Shown piece after piece: positions 10,557-20,679 of a stretch of 64,000 nucleotides of DNA. The stretch comes from Streptomyces sp. NBC_01294 (lineage in GTDB: Bacteria > Actinomycetota > Actinomycetes > Streptomycetales > Streptomycetaceae). A model generated the notes under the pieces. The model saw nothing but the letters and a program-made list of their open reading frames with translations. It had not been told where the DNA came from and did not search any database. The stretch's first letter is position 1, and each line of letters opens with the position of its first letter. A program made the translations under genes and the position numbers. Where the stretch lies: NCBI RefSeq assembly GCF_035917235.1, contig NZ_CP108423.1:124001-188000 (forward strand). The letters are read 5' to 3'.

Positions 10557-10930
10557 CCGCAACCCGTCCGGACAGCCGGTCCGAGGACGCCCTGTGACAT
10601 CGGTCCGTCGAGGTCACGGGGCGTTCGCGCGCCGGTCAAAGCTGCCGAGCCTCGCAGCGGCCGCGGCGGCCCACGCCCTCGCCCTCGCCCGACCAGATCA
10701 CCGAACATGCCGAGCGGAACCTCAGCCTCAGGGGGCCAGAGCGACGGGGGCGGGCCACCGAGCATCGGGACGAGGACGGCCTTCGGAATGTTGCTGCAGC
10801 GCACGAGGTCGGGCCCGCTGTAGTTGCTGTAGACCTGGTTGGCGGCACCGTCGCGAGTGTGGAAGACGTCCTCGGGCTGCGTCCGCCCCTGCTGCACGGC
10901 ACGAGCCGGCGCCACCCGGCGCGAGCCGCG
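10557..10930. other. Intergenic region with weak coding-like minus-strand text
   Basis: On the minus strand, 10720-10900 encodes a protein-like segment including GAANQVYSNYSGPDLVRCSN and MLGGPPPSLWPPEAEVPLG. It has no start, domain or recognised family. It might be a gene remnant or the shifted 3' part of the neighbouring minus-strand gene. Nothing else is recognisable here. Confidence 0.3.
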
Positions 10931-11686
10931 TCACCACTGGGCGCGCAGCACGCCGTCGCTGCCGGGCAGGGCGGCGCGTAGAAGCGGGTGGCGTTCGTCG
11001 AGGTACAGGGCAGGGGCGCAGGCCGCCCGGGCGCCTGCCACCAGGGCGGCGAGCTCTTGGTACTCGGTGTCGTCGACGATCGCGTGTCTGATCGTCCCGT
11101 CCTGTGCCTCCCAGACGAACTCCGCGGATCCCTCCTCTGGCAGCGCGGCGAGGACCGCGTCGACATCGGGGTTCAGGCCGGGCCAGACGGCCAGCAGGGC
11201 GCGCGGGCTGAGACCGGTACGCACCACGTCGAGGTTCTCCGGCGTGGGGCGGTGGAAGCGTGCAGTGTTACGGACGAAGCCCTCCTCCAGGAGCACTGTC
11301 TGCCATGAGGCCAGCGCCGTGCGCACGCGCGCCCAGAAGCCCTCGTCGGCGGCTTCCGTCACGTCCGGTTCCTCCAGCTCCGCCGCGTAGGGGGAGGTCG
11401 TCATCGGTTCCGGGAAGAGGCCGAGTTCCCGTGTACGGGCCACGGCGTCCGCGCAGAGCCGGTCGCTGCCCACGTACACGTACTGGTCCCACCCGACGTG
11501 CACGGTGAACACGTCCCCCGCCTCCAGGCGACACCAGGCACCTTGGTCGCGGAGCATGGCCCGGACCAGCTCCAGAGCGACCGGAAGGGAGACCTCTGCC
11601 CCGTCGTGATAGCCGGCGAGGTCGGGCGGGAAGAGCCCGCCCAGGCCCTGTCCGCTTCGACCTTCGGCGATGGCAATCTCGGCCAC
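10931..11686 (-). CDS. Hypothetical protein
   Basis: A 251-residue acidic soluble protein of unknown function, with no signal peptide or membrane segment. Notable stretches are FPPDLAGYHDGAEVSLPVAL near the N-terminus, DVFTVHVGWDQYVYVGSDR in the middle, and the C-terminal LDERHPLLRAALPGSDG. The alternation of small domains recalls SMI1/immunity-type or RNA-ligand-like actinobacterial proteins, but I cannot assign it. Codon use is convincingly coding. The start is uncertain, as other in-frame starts exist downstream of 11686. It is convergent with the OYE gene and divergent from a small membrane protein gene. Confidence 0.6.
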   Translation of the reverse strand: MAEIAIAEGRSGQGLGGLFPPDLAGYHDGAEVSLPVALELVRAMLRDQGAWCRLEAGDVFTVHVGWDQYVYVGSDRLCADAVARTRELGLFPEPMTTSPYAAELEEPDVTEAADEGFWARVRTALASWQTVLLEEGFVRNTARFHRPTPENLDVVRTGLSPRALLAVWPGLNPDVDAVLAALPEEGSAEFVWEAQDGTIRHAIVDDTEYQELAALVAGARAACAPALYLDERHPLLRAALPGSDGVLRAQW

Positions 11687-11851
11687 GCGGCGCAGGGCGC
11701 TCCGTTACGCCGCGTCATCGCCCGGTCCCCGTGGCCCGCAGCGCCTCGGAGAGCCAGCTGGTCATGGGGACGACCGGGCGGTCCTGGAGTACGACCGCGG
11801 CCGCATCGGCAGGCTGCGTAGAGTACCTGCGGTCATCGGACGGAGAAAACA

Positions 11852-12475
11852 TTGGACGCGGTCGAGTTCCCTCTCAGCGCTCGGGTGCGCCGGGCCCGGC
11901 GATGGTTCGTGGCCGCGAGCACGGCGGGTGCCGTACTCGCGGGAGCCGCCGTGGCATCCGTGGTGGCCGACGCCTCCGGCTGGGTGCCGGTGCCACGGGG
12001 CGTCCAGGCGGGCCTGGTGCTGGTGACGCTGTTCGTGCTCCCCGTCGCATGGGTGGGAGTGCGCGCCGTCTGGGTGCTGCGCGGACGTGCCGAGCTGTTC
12101 GCCGCCGCCGGCGAACACCGCCGGCGGCGGCCCACCGACCGGCAGCTGGTCGACCACCTGAGCGACGAGCACCCGCTCACCCCGCTGTGGTGGATGCTGG
12201 CCGTCCTCGGCGGCCTCGGCACGCTCTGCCTCGGGTTCGCGCTTCCGTTCGCCCTGGCGGGCGGGGCCGTACTCGCCGGAGTACTCCTCGGCGCCGGGTT
12301 GGCCTCGTCCCTGACCGCTCTGGCCCTCGCCGTGCCCGGGATCCGCCGCGCCGACCGCCAGGGTGCGCGGGACCGGAAGCAGCGTACCGAGCTGTGGTCG
12401 CTGCCCAACGCCGTCGCACGCCGTCTCGCCGTCCCCCTCCTCGGCACCGGTGACGGGGCACACCTGGGCGCCTGA
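11852..12475 (+). CDS. Small integral membrane protein
   Basis: A 207-residue hypothetical protein with four likely membrane helices: WFVAASTAGAVLAGAAVASV (about 19-40), AGLVLVTLFVLPVAWVGVRAV (about 53-73), and two close hydrophobic segments between about residues 112 and 158 covering WMLAVLGGLGTLCLGFALPF and the following helix. A basic cytoplasmic loop (EHRRRRPTDRQ) separates the pairs. The start is TTG 11852, since no ATG or GTG fits better in this frame. No known family was recognised. It is an isolated gene. Confidence 0.6.
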   Translation: MDAVEFPLSARVRRARRWFVAASTAGAVLAGAAVASVVADASGWVPVPRGVQAGLVLVTLFVLPVAWVGVRAVWVLRGRAELFAAAGEHRRRRPTDRQLVDHLSDEHPLTPLWWMLAVLGGLGTLCLGFALPFALAGGAVLAGVLLGAGLASSLTALALAVPGIRRADRQGARDRKQRTELWSLPNAVARRLAVPLLGTGDGAHLGA

Positions 12476-12635
12476 ACACACGGCCAGGGCAGCCAGAAGC
12501 AGCCATCCCACCGCGCAGGCTCCCACGCCGGACAAGAGGGCGCCGGCGGGCCCCGGTTGACGCGCGCGGACAGGGGATGGGCCCCGCCCGGACGGAGTTC
12601 GCCGCGGCCACGATCGGAACTGGTGGCGCACAACT

Positions 12636-13976
12636 TCAACGGGCCGCTGTCTCCGTCTGGCCGGCCCACCGGCGCAGTGCCGCGGTGGCTTGTTCGGCGT
12701 CGTTCGGACGCAGGCCGGTGATGGAGATGTGGTGGTTGGCGTCGGGCACGTTGAAGAGGTAGGAGTCGTAGGTGCCGTTGCCTGGGCGGAAGTGTTCTGC
12801 GACTGCGATGTCGTTCTCGCCGTTGACGAACATGAGTGAGCTGCCGTGGCGGCGTACCCAGCGGTCGATGTCCGCCATTGCAGCGGGCTGGAAACGCAGG
12901 GGGATGTCCCGTGGCACATAAGTACGGATCTCCTGGATGCCCGGGTAGCGCAGCAGTCCGTCCAGGTAGGGGGTGGCGAACTGCGGGTAACCGAGCTGGG
13001 TGCCCAGTTGGTAGAAGTACGGCGTGAAGGATTCGACGGTCTGGTCGGTGTAGACGGGGAGCTGGGTCACCTTGGCGACCCATAGGTAGAGGGCATCATC
13101 GGTCGCTGTGGAGGTGGGTATGGATGCGCAACCGTCCGTGGACTGATGCATCCAGAACATCATCGGCAGGCGCACCACGGCGAGTTCGAAGGCACGGTCC
13201 ACGCTGCCGATGGTCCCGAAGGTCTTCTTCTCGCCTTCGGCCCACCGGGCGTAGCGTTCCGTCATCGCCTCGCGCCGTATCAGCGCATCACGCTGAGCGG
13301 ACTTGATTGCGGCGCGGCACTCGGTGGTGCCGACCTGTTCGAGGCGGGCGTCGTACGCGGTGTCGTCCCGGTCGTCCGTGTTGTTGGGGGCGGAGTAGGC
13401 GACCGTACCGGCCACGTCATCCGGATAGAAGCGGCGGTGATAGACGGCCGTCATCCCGCCTTTGCTGCCGCCGGTGGAGATCCACGCGCCGTGATACATC
13501 GTCTTGAGTGCGGTGATGAGGCGATGATGGTCACTTGCTGCCTGCCAGATGGTGAGCTTGGACCAGTCCGGGTCTTCAGGCCGGGACGTCCCGAAGAAGC
13601 GTTGCTCCGTGGTGATCTGGTTGGCGTCCAGCAACTGGGCCGGCTCGGTCATCCGGTTCGGCGACGATCCGAGGTCGTAGCCGCTGGAGTAGAGCACCAT
13701 GGGGCGCTGGGTCGACTTGTGTACCAGAGTCAGCCTCTGGTCGAAGGAACCTTGGTCGGCGTGCCGATGGTCGGTGGGCTGCCGGTAGGTGAGGTCGAGG
13801 ACGACCTGGCCTGGGGTGGCAGGCCGTTCGCCGAGCACGCGCATTCCGGGGATGGCCTCGATCCGGGCCCGGATGTCGCCGTCCGGCGGCTGCGCCAGAG
13901 CCGGTACGGACAGCCCGGTGGCCGTCAGCACGGTCATCAGGAACAGAGTGAGCAGGCGTCCTGTCGTGTTCTTCAT
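12636..13976 (-). CDS. Secreted S37-family tripeptidyl aminopeptidase (PS-10 type)
   Basis: A 446-residue secreted serine peptidase of the S37 family known from Streptomyces, which removes tripeptides from protein N-termini and often processes secreted proenzymes. A Sec signal peptide (MKNTTGRLLTLFLMTVL... ALA) covers residues 1-28. The nucleophile elbow is STGGSKGGMTAVYHRRFYPD, with the serine in G-G-S-K-G-G. The C-terminal region includes SLMFVNGENDIAVAEHF and NVPDANHHIS, which supply the acid and histidine of the triad. ATG 13976 is chosen because it directly precedes the signal peptide, although the frame opens further upstream. The sequence is intact and alone in its transcription unit. 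Confidence 0.88.
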   Translation of the reverse strand: MKNTTGRLLTLFLMTVLTATGLSVPALAQPPDGDIRARIEAIPGMRVLGERPATPGQVVLDLTYRQPTDHRHADQGSFDQRLTLVHKSTQRPMVLYSSGYDLGSSPNRMTEPAQLLDANQITTEQRFFGTSRPEDPDWSKLTIWQAASDHHRLITALKTMYHGAWISTGGSKGGMTAVYHRRFYPDDVAGTVAYSAPNNTDDRDDTAYDARLEQVGTTECRAAIKSAQRDALIRREAMTERYARWAEGEKKTFGTIGSVDRAFELAVVRLPMMFWMHQSTDGCASIPTSTATDDALYLWVAKVTQLPVYTDQTVESFTPYFYQLGTQLGYPQFATPYLDGLLRYPGIQEIRTYVPRDIPLRFQPAAMADIDRWVRRHGSSLMFVNGENDIAVAEHFRPGNGTYDSYLFNVPDANHHISITGLRPNDAEQATAALRRWAGQTETAAR

Positions 13977-14174
13977 GCCCTCAGACAACCGCACGCGGTG
14001 GGCCCGCGGATCCCCCGAGCGTGGAAGGCGTCTCCCTCTCATGGGGGGAGACAATCCATGTCCTCTGGCGTAGTCGTCACAGAAGCACGGTCAGAGCCTT
14101 GAATCTCCCCACCTCGCACCCAGGTCTCCCCGACCTGCCTACTTGCGGCAGGCTGCTTGGTCCTGCCCGGGCCA

Positions 14175-14211
14175 GGGGATTGTGGCTCCGCCTCGCGGAG
14201 CCGCAATCCCC
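14175..14211 (-). terminator. Hairpin terminator
   Basis: GGGGATTG (14175-14182) plus GGCTCCG pair with CGGAGCC plus CAATCCCC (14204-14211) across a five-base loop, with one T-G wobble. It lies just beyond the stop of the minus-strand gene at 14222 and probably terminates it, and perhaps also opposing transcription. Confidence 0.75.
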
Positions 14212-14221
14212 AGATGCCGGA

Positions 14222-14683
14222 CTAGGGAAGCTTCAGCCAGGGGCTGCGGTAGGGGTACGGAGGCGCCCACGACCCGTCACTCCACTGCACCTGCATGTAC
14301 GTGGCGTACCCCTCGCCTTCCTCGTGGTGGCTGTCGTTGAAGTCGGGCGCCGCGAACCGCTTCGTCCGGAAGGCACCGGAGGGGCACGTGTGGACCTTGT
14401 TCGAGACCACCCTCGACCCGCCGGTGCGGACAGCGCGGATGAAGACCTTGCACGCCGGGTGGCCGGAGCGCAGGGTGAGGAATCCGTCGGGGCGCCCGAC
14501 GCCGTGGCTCGGGGCGCTGATGCACACCCTCATCTCGATGAACCTCTCCCGGATCACCCCGGAGGAGTACCCGGCGCAGCCGCCCCCGCTGGCCGCCTGC
14601 GCGTTCGTCCCCGTCAGAACGGTGGTGGCCAGAATGCCCGCGACCGTGGTCACACGAGCGGCCGCGTTGATCAGTCGATGCAA
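14222..14683 (-). CDS. Small secreted hypothetical protein
   Basis: A 153-residue protein with a clear signal peptide (AARVTTVAGILATTVLTGTNAQA, cleavage near residue 31). The mature part has four cysteines (GGGCAG, MRVCISAP, HPACKVF, HTCPSG) that could form two disulfides. Aromatic-rich C-terminal text WSDGSWAPPYPYRSPWLKLP suggests surface binding. No family is recognised. It is likely exported to the cell surface or medium. A hairpin terminator follows directly. Confidence 0.7.
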   Translation of the reverse strand: MHRLINAAARVTTVAGILATTVLTGTNAQAASGGGCAGYSSGVIRERFIEMRVCISAPSHGVGRPDGFLTLRSGHPACKVFIRAVRTGGSRVVSNKVHTCPSGAFRTKRFAAPDFNDSHHEEGEGYATYMQVQWSDGSWAPPYPYRSPWLKLP

Positions 14684-14948
14684 AGGAACCCCCTGAGAAG
14701 GCTCGCCATCATGGGCGAGTGGTCACCGTGCACGCTAGACCCGCGCCGGACCGCTCAACCGGTGAACGGCGTGGCTCTGAGGACTTCTGAGCTTTCCGCC
14801 CGGCCCACACGGAGGCCGGGAGGGACTGGACGACCACGGGGAACAGGACTGGGCGCAGTACCGCCCCAACTACCGGAAGCCGGTGACCGAGGTCGCCCGT
14901 ACGGAGGCTGGGCCGTCTCTTCCGGATCATCCGATCGTGGGTTGACGC
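14684..14948. other. Intergenic region, possible decayed coding text
   Basis: Plus-strand codons 14826-14945 read HGEQDWAQYRPNYRKPVTEV then a stop, resembling a protein C-terminus with no start in range. I could not identify it. It may be debris from the mobile element that begins at 14949. Confidence 0.3.
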
Positions 14949-15194
14949 GTGTCGTTGACTGACGCCCAGTGGGCCCGTATCGAGCCGCTGCTACCGGACC
15001 GGACTCCACATCGCCGCCATCTTCATCTGGTCAGCGAGGCGATCCGAAGGAAACGGCCTCGGCGGTCGCGCGATCCGTCACCCGTGATGCGCCGTCGTCT
15101 CCGGTCCGCGCACCGGGGACGACGGCGCATGTCGGCCAAGCTCCTTGAGTTTCAGGACTGTTCATCCCCGCGTGACAGTGGTCTATACCTTTAA
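14949..15194 (+). mobile_element. IS5-type transposase N-terminal fragment
   Basis: The GTG at 14949 opens SLTDAQWARIEPLLPDRTP, the characteristic N-terminal helix of IS5/IS427-type DDE transposases. The usual continuation (GRGGRWRDHREVIDAI...) is missing. The rest of the frame is unrelated arginine-rich text, so only about 20 codons of the transposase remain. It sits directly upstream of the polysaccharide locus, marking a past insertion or rearrangement boundary. Confidence 0.65.
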
Positions 15195-15245
15195 CACTAG
15201 GCTGGGTCACCTGAAACAGGTACATGCACAGCCGTGGGGGGCTTT

Positions 15246-16951
15246 ATGACCTTTCATCATCTTCCGCAACCACCTTCCGACGAAGAGCTCTACTGGTACT
15301 TCGGACCCCAGCGCCGCTGGGTCCTGGTCACCAGCTCGCTCGCCTTCGTGTTCACGGCGGCGACCATGTTCACCTTCGCCCTGCGGACACCGGCCCTGTG
15401 GGCCTTCCTCGCCGTCCTCGGGCTCAACGTCGTGGCCCTCGCGCTCTCCTCCGTCAACAGCCTGCGCCCGCGCCGGCTCACCCGGCGGTCGCACGAGATA
15501 CTCGTCCACGCCTGGCAGCCGGCCGCACCGCCGGGCGTCGACTTATACCTGCCGACCTGCGGCGAACCGCTCCCCGTCCTGGCCAACGCCTACCGCGCGG
15601 TCGCGGCCGTCGACTGGCCCGGTGCGCTGACCGTCTGGATCCTGGACGACGCCGACCGGCCCGAAGTCGCCGCGCTGGGCGCCTCGTACGGCTACGCGTA
15701 CGTCGTACGCCCCGACCGGGGACACCTGAAGAAGGCCGGGAACCTCAACCACGCGCTCACCCTCAGCAGCGCGGAGTTCATCGCGATCCTCGACGCGGAC
15801 TTCGCGCCCCGGCCGGACTTCCTGCACCACCTCGTGCCGTACCTGGCCGACCCCGCCGTCGGCATCGTGCAGAGCCCGCAGTGCTTCGACACCGACGCGA
15901 CCATGGACTGGATCCAGCGGGCCGCCGGCTCCGCCCAGGAGTGGTTCTTCCGGTGGATCCAGCCGTCCCGGGACGCGAGCGACGCCGCCATCTGCTGCGG
16001 CAGCAACGCCGTCTACCGGCGCAGCGCGATCGACCTGGCCGGCGGCTTCGCCCGGCTCGACCACAGCGAGGACCTGTACACCGGCCTCGCCCTCCACGAG
16101 CAGGGCTTCCGCACCCAGTACGTCCCGGTACTGGTCGCCAAGGGCACCTCGCCCGACCGGCTCACCTCCTTCGTCAACCAGCAGTACCGGTGGGCGATGG
16201 GCAACCTGCACCTTCTCGGCGCCCCCGTGCTGGGACGGATGCGTGCGCCCTGGCGGATGCGGCTGTGCTTCTACGAGGGCGTCGTCGGGTACCTGACCAC
16301 GGCCGTGAACACCTTCGCCGCGCCGCTGCCCCCGCTGGTGATGATGTTCTGGTACCCGGACCACATCCGGCCCTGGCACGTGCTGCCGCTGCTCGCCCCA
16401 CTGTGGCTCTGGCACGTGCTGCTGCCGCGGATCGAGCCGGACCCGCTGGCGGGTCGAGGTGATCCGGGCGAACGTGCTGACGAGCGTGGCCGCCGCGACC
16501 GCGTTCCTGCACACCCTGCGGGGGCGCAGCGCCGCCTGGGTGCCCACCGGCGCGCGCGGCGCGGGGGCAGCGGGCGGGATGTCCCGCCGGGTGGTGGCCG
16601 TCTCGCTCGTCTGGCTCGTCGTCTCCAACGGCGCGGCCGCGGCGGGCCTCGCCCTGGCCGTGGCCCGCAACGGCTGGGAGCCTAACTGGGGCCTGCTCCT
16701 CTACCTCCTGGTGCAGTGCCAGATCAACGGCCCGCTGATCCGGGACCTGATGGCCGAGCTCCGGCCGCGGACGGTGTCCGGGCGGGCGGAGCGCCGGTCG
16801 CTGCCTGCCCGCGTACGGGCCTCCCTGCGCTCCCGTACCGGGATGCTGCCCCGCCGCTGGCCCGAGACCGGTCGCCGCCTCCGCGGTCCTCCTGCTCACC
16901 GGCCTGCTGGCATCGGGGTGGGTCGACCCGATGCTTCCCTGGCTGAGTTGA
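15246..16951 (+). CDS. Cellulose-synthase-like family 2 glycosyltransferase (frameshifted)
   Basis: A processive inner-membrane GT2 of the BcsA/CslA type, which polymerises a beta-linked glycan from a UDP-sugar while extruding it. Two N-terminal helices (about residues 20-65) precede the catalytic domain with WILDDADRP, IAILDADFAPRPDFL, HSEDLYTGLALHEQGF and QQYRWAMGN, i.e. the complete D, DxD, ED and QxxRW set. The C-terminal helices continue after an indel near 16445 (VEVIRANVLTSVAAATAFL) and another near 16872, ending VDPMLPWLS and a TGA at 16951. GGGGGG sits five bases before ATG 15246. No c-di-GMP PilZ domain is visible. It lies 15 bases upstream of the acyltransferase gene, so it is probably co-transcribed. 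Confidence 0.82.
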
Positions 16952-16965
16952 AAGGCCCCGCCACC

Positions 16966-19150
16966 ATGTCCTTCCTCGTGACACCCGGCCGGCGCCGCCT
17001 TCGTGGGCGCGCCGCCCCGCAGTCCGCCGGACGGCTGCCGTCCGGGTCCCGCTCCGGCAGCGAGTCCGGGCCCAGCCCGCACCGGTCCGCCTTCCGGCCC
17101 GACATCGAGGGGCTGCGCGCGGTCGCCGTCCTCGCGGTCCTCGCCTTCCACGCCGGGATTCCCGGGACGGTCGGCGGTTTCGTCGGCGTGGATGTCTTCT
17201 TCGTCATCTCGGGCTACCTGATCACCGGTCTGCTGGTCCGGGAGGCGATCACCACCGGTCGGATCCGGCTCGGGGACTTCTTCTCCCGGCGTGCCCGGCG
17301 GCTGCTGCCCTCGGCCGCCGTGGTGCTCGGCGCGGTGGCGGTGGCCGGGGCCTGGCTGACCGTACCGCTGCGCCGCACCGACGTGGAGTACGACGTCGTC
17401 GCGGCAGCCCTGTCCTCGCCAACTGGCGGTTCGTGGCGCAGCGGACCGACTACCTCGCCGCCGGGCACGACCAGAGCCCGCTGCTGCACTTCTGGTCCCT
17501 CGCCGTCGAGGAGCAGTTCTACCTGTTCTGGGCGCCGCTGCTGGCGGTGCTCGCGCTCTGCGCGGCCCGGGCGGTCCGCCGGGGCCGCGCCGTGCGCTGC
17601 GTCGTGGTGCTGGTCGCCGCGCCGCTGACGCTCGCCTCGTTCGGCCTGGCCCTGTACTGGACGCGGCACTCCGCATCGCTCGCGTACCTCGGGACACCCT
17701 CGCGCGTCTGGCAGTTCGGCGTCGGCGCGCTGCTCGCCCTGCTGCCCTGGCACCTGATGCGCGGGCCGCGACCGCTGCGGCTGCTGTGCGGCTGGGCCGG
17801 GGCCGCGGCGATCGGCTGGTGCGTGGTGGCGTACGACGCCGCGACCCCGTACCCCGGCTGCGCGGCGCTCGTGCCGACGCTGGCCGCCGCCGCCGTGATC
17901 CTCGCCGGGATACCCGGCCGGGGCGAGCGGAACGCCCCGGGGGCCTGGGAAGTCGGGCGGCTGCTCGCGGGTCGGGCACCCCGGGCGGTCGGACGGCTCT
18001 CCTACAACCTGTACCTGTGGCACTGGCCGGTGCTCGTCCTCGCCGAGGCCCGCCTCGGCGCGCTCGGCTGGCCCGCGAAGACCGCGCTGACGCTGGCGGC
18101 CGTGCTGCCCGCCCTCGCCACCCTGCGCTGGGTCGAGCGACCGCTGCGGCGCAGCCGCACGGTATCCGAACTCCCCCGCCGCGGACTGTCCGTGGGCGTG
18201 ACGGCCGTCGTGCTCCCGGTCGTCCTCGCCCTGGTGGTGGGCACGACGACCCTGAACCTGCTGGGCCCGGCCGCCCCGGTCGACCCGAAGGGACTGCCCC
18301 CGGGCGCCGCCTCCGGCCCCACCCTGCTCGCCCGGACCCCCGGCACGCCGCTCGTGGACGGCCCGGTGGTGCCGACCCCCGCCCAGGCCCGCGGGGACTT
18401 CCCGCCGGACGGGGCATGCGAGGTCGCCCCGGCCGAGACGCACAGCCCGGACTGCCTGTTCGGCGCGGTGGACAGCCCGGACCGGATCGTGCTGCTCGGC
18501 GACTCGCACGCCGGGCAGTGGTTCTCCCCGATGCTGGCGCTGGCCGCCGGACGGGGCTGGGCGTTGCAGGAGTTCGTGAAGCAGGGCTGCCCGCTGCCGG
18601 AGCTGACGGTGAACAGCCCCCAGCTGGGCCGCGCCTACCGGGAGTGCGACGCCTGGCGGGCGAACACCCTGGAGCGGCTGAGGCAGCAGCCGAAGCCCCG
18701 TCTCATCGTCATCGCCTCGCTCAACCGCTACACCGCCGACGCGGCGCTCCTGGCCGAGGGCTGGGAGAAGACGCTGCGGCAGCTGCGGGCACTGGGCGTG
18801 CCGATCGTCTATGTCGAGGACACCCCCGTACCCGGTACGGACGTCCCCGCGTGCGTCTCCGGCAGCCCGGACTCCCCCGCCGACTGCGCGTTCGGCCGCG
18901 AGGACGCCCTGCCGCCCGATGCGCTGGCACGGCGGATCGCGTCCGGCGAGCTGCCCGGCGTACGGAGCGTCGGCGTGAACCCGGTGCTGTGCCCGGCGAC
19001 GACCGACCTGCCCGGCCGTGCTCGACCGGATCCTGCTCTACCGGGACGACGCCCACCTGACCAACGTGGCGGCCGTCGTGCTGACCAACCGGCTGGAGCG
19101 GCTGCTCACGGAGGCCGGGGCGCTGCCCCGCTCCGGCCGCAGCCGCTGCG
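16966..19150 (+). CDS. OafA-type acyltransferase 3 with SGNH domain (frameshifted)
   Basis: A large membrane O-acyltransferase. The N-terminal acyltransferase-3 domain begins FRPDIEGLRAVAVLAVLAFH and has GVDVFFVISGYLITGLLVRE, the basic RRARRLLPSA segment, SLAVEEQFYLFW and YNLYLWHWPVLVLAE, with about ten helices. It is followed by a periplasmic SGNH hydrolase-like domain with LLGDSHAGQW (block I, catalytic Ser) and DDAHLTN (D-x-x-H block V). One base appears lost near 17415 and one changed near 19016. Such proteins move acyl groups, usually acetyl, onto extracellular polysaccharide. The neighbour is a GT2 polymerase. No stop codon is visible before the GH16 domain that follows, so this may be the N-terminal part of one longer protein. 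The stated end is the approximate junction. Confidence 0.8.
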
Positions 19151-19982
19151 GTGCCCGGTACGGGCGGGTGGACTCAGCTGCTGCGCGACGACTTCGACGG
19201 CCCGGCGGGCAGCCCGCCGTCCGCCGCGAACTGCTCCACGACCTCGGTACGTGCACCCGGGCTGCCCCGCGCCGCAGTGGGGCACCGGCGAGATCGAGAC
19301 CATGACGGACTCGACCGACAACGTCCGCCTCGACGGGAACGGCGCGCTGGAGATCGTCCCCACCCGCAAGGAAGGCGCGTGGAGTTCGGGGAGGATCGAG
19401 ACACGGCGCTCCGACTTCGCGCCGCCGCCCGGGGGCATCCTGCGGATCGAGGCCTCGATCGCCCTGCCCGACGTGACCGGGGCGAAGGCGGCGGGCTACT
19501 GGCCGGCGTTCTGGACCCTGGGGACCCCGTTGCGCGACGGGTACACGGGATGGCCGGGCATCGGGGAGATCGACGTCATGGAGTCCGTGAACGGGCGGGA
19601 CACCGTCTTCGGCTCCCTGCACTGCGGGGTCCTCGAAGGCGGTCCGTGCCAGGAGCCCGTGGGCCTGACCTCAGGTCCGCAGCCGTGCCCCGGCTGCCGT
19701 ACGGCCTTCCACTCGTACGCCGTCGAGGTCGACCTCGCACCGGGTGCGGAGGAGGTGCGCTGGTACCTGGACGGCCGCGTGTACCACCGGGTCGCGGCCG
19801 CCCGGATGGACGCCGGGACGTGGAACCGGGCGGTGGACCACGGGCTGTTCCTGATCCTCAACGTGGCCGTCGGCGGGAAGCTGCCGCTCGCCGACGGCGC
19901 GACCGCGGGCCCCGCCACCGAACCGGGCCATCCGATGCGGATCGACCACGTGACCGTCTCGGCCCTGAAGAGGGGCATGTAG
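19151..19982 (+). CDS. Glycoside hydrolase family 16 domain (probably fused to the acyltransferase)
   Basis: A GH16 beta-jelly-roll endoglucanase, of the family acting on beta-1,3/1,4-glucans and related polymers. After a frame change near 19250 the text includes LRIEASIALPDVTGAKAAGY, WPAFWTLG, and the catalytic signature WPGIGEIDVMESVNG with nucleophile and acid/base glutamates. WYLDGRVYHRV and LILNVAVGG close the fold. There is no signal peptide and no ribosome-binding site at GTG 19151. Upstream in the same frame, an Ala/Pro linker (APAAAAVPGTGG) joins it to the SGNH domain without a stop. This suggests a membrane-tethered fusion in which the hydrolase faces outward. It probably trims or edits the polymer made by the adjacent GT2. 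Confidence 0.75.
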
Positions 19983-20029
19983 GGAAGCGACGCCGCCCGG
20001 TCCCCCCGCGCCCGGGCGGCGTCGCTTCC
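19983..20029 (+). terminator. Perfect 18-bp hairpin terminator
   Basis: GGAAGCGACGCCGCCCGG (19983-20000) and CCGGGCGGCGTCGCTTCC (20012-20029) are perfect complements around an 11-base loop, starting one base after the GH16 stop codon. It ends the polysaccharide operon, and may also serve the convergent reductase gene. Confidence 0.9.
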
Positions 20030-20049
20030 GGTGCGGCCCGTGCGGTCGG

Positions 20050-20679
20050 CTACGGCCGGTCCGTCTCCTCGTAGGGGAACCGAGCGAGCGGGGCCTCCCG
20101 CTGGAAGAAGGTCTTGGCGCGGACGGCCGCCCGCTCGTCGCCCCGCACCTGGCCGGGCCGCGAGCCGTTGCCGAACAGCACCCCGCCGAAGCGCATCCGC
20201 AGGTAGGCCGCCGAGTGGTTGAGGCTGGTCACCAGCCCGTCGGCGACGACCTCGTCGTGGTCCGACATGACGGTCACGCCCCACAGGGTCCGGCCCGCCA
20301 TCCGCTCCTTGAAGTCCGAACCGGGCACCGTCAGCCAGCCCGACCAGTAGTCGAGGTAGCGCTTGGCGTGCGCGGACAGGGTGTACCAGTACAAGGGCGA
20401 GACGATGACGACGTCGGTCGCCTCCAGGGTGGCCTGCCGGAGCAGTTCCTCGTTCTCCCCGACCGGCCAGGTCTCGGTCTCGTGCCGCCCGTCCTGGAAA
20501 TCGGGCAGCGGCAGGCGGGTCAGGTCCACCCAGCGCTGCGGGACGCCGGTGGGCAACTGTTCGGCGGCCGCCCGCGCGAGCATCTCGGTGTTGCCGTCCG
20601 GGCGGGAACTGCCGAGAACGAACAGGAACGAACGGGGAGTCGCCGCCGAGCCGTGGTCCTGAACATCAGAGGAAGACAT
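20050..20679 (-). CDS. NAD(P)H-dependent FMN reductase, flavodoxin fold
   Basis: A 209-residue flavodoxin-like oxidoreductase. FLFVLGSSRPDGNTEMLARA near the N-terminus is the FMN phosphate-binding loop, and VVIVSPLYWYTLSAHAKRYL is the second flavin-contact segment (SPLYW...S). ATG 20679 directly follows a suitable spacing from the divergent promoter. These enzymes reduce quinones, azo dyes, metals or free flavin with NAD(P)H. A MerR regulator gene diverges from it, and the shared promoter has a MerR-type long spacer reading toward this gene. Induction by an electrophile or oxidant through that MerR protein is likely. The gene is intact. Confidence 0.85.
   Translation of the reverse strand: MSSSDVQDHGSAATPRSFLFVLGSSRPDGNTEMLARAAAEQLPTGVPQRWVDLTRLPLPDFQDGRHETETWPVGENEELLRQATLEATDVVIVSPLYWYTLSAHAKRYLDYWSGWLTVPGSDFKERMAGRTLWGVTVMSDHDEVVADGLVTSLNHSAAYLRMRFGGVLFGNGSRPGQVRGDERAAVRAKTFFQREAPLARFPYEETDRP

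Noticed and set aside
16174..18417. A 747-codon minus-strand frame opposite the acyltransferase gene
   Set aside because: Low-complexity Arg/Gly/Ser text with no domain; the plus strand has AT3 motifs.
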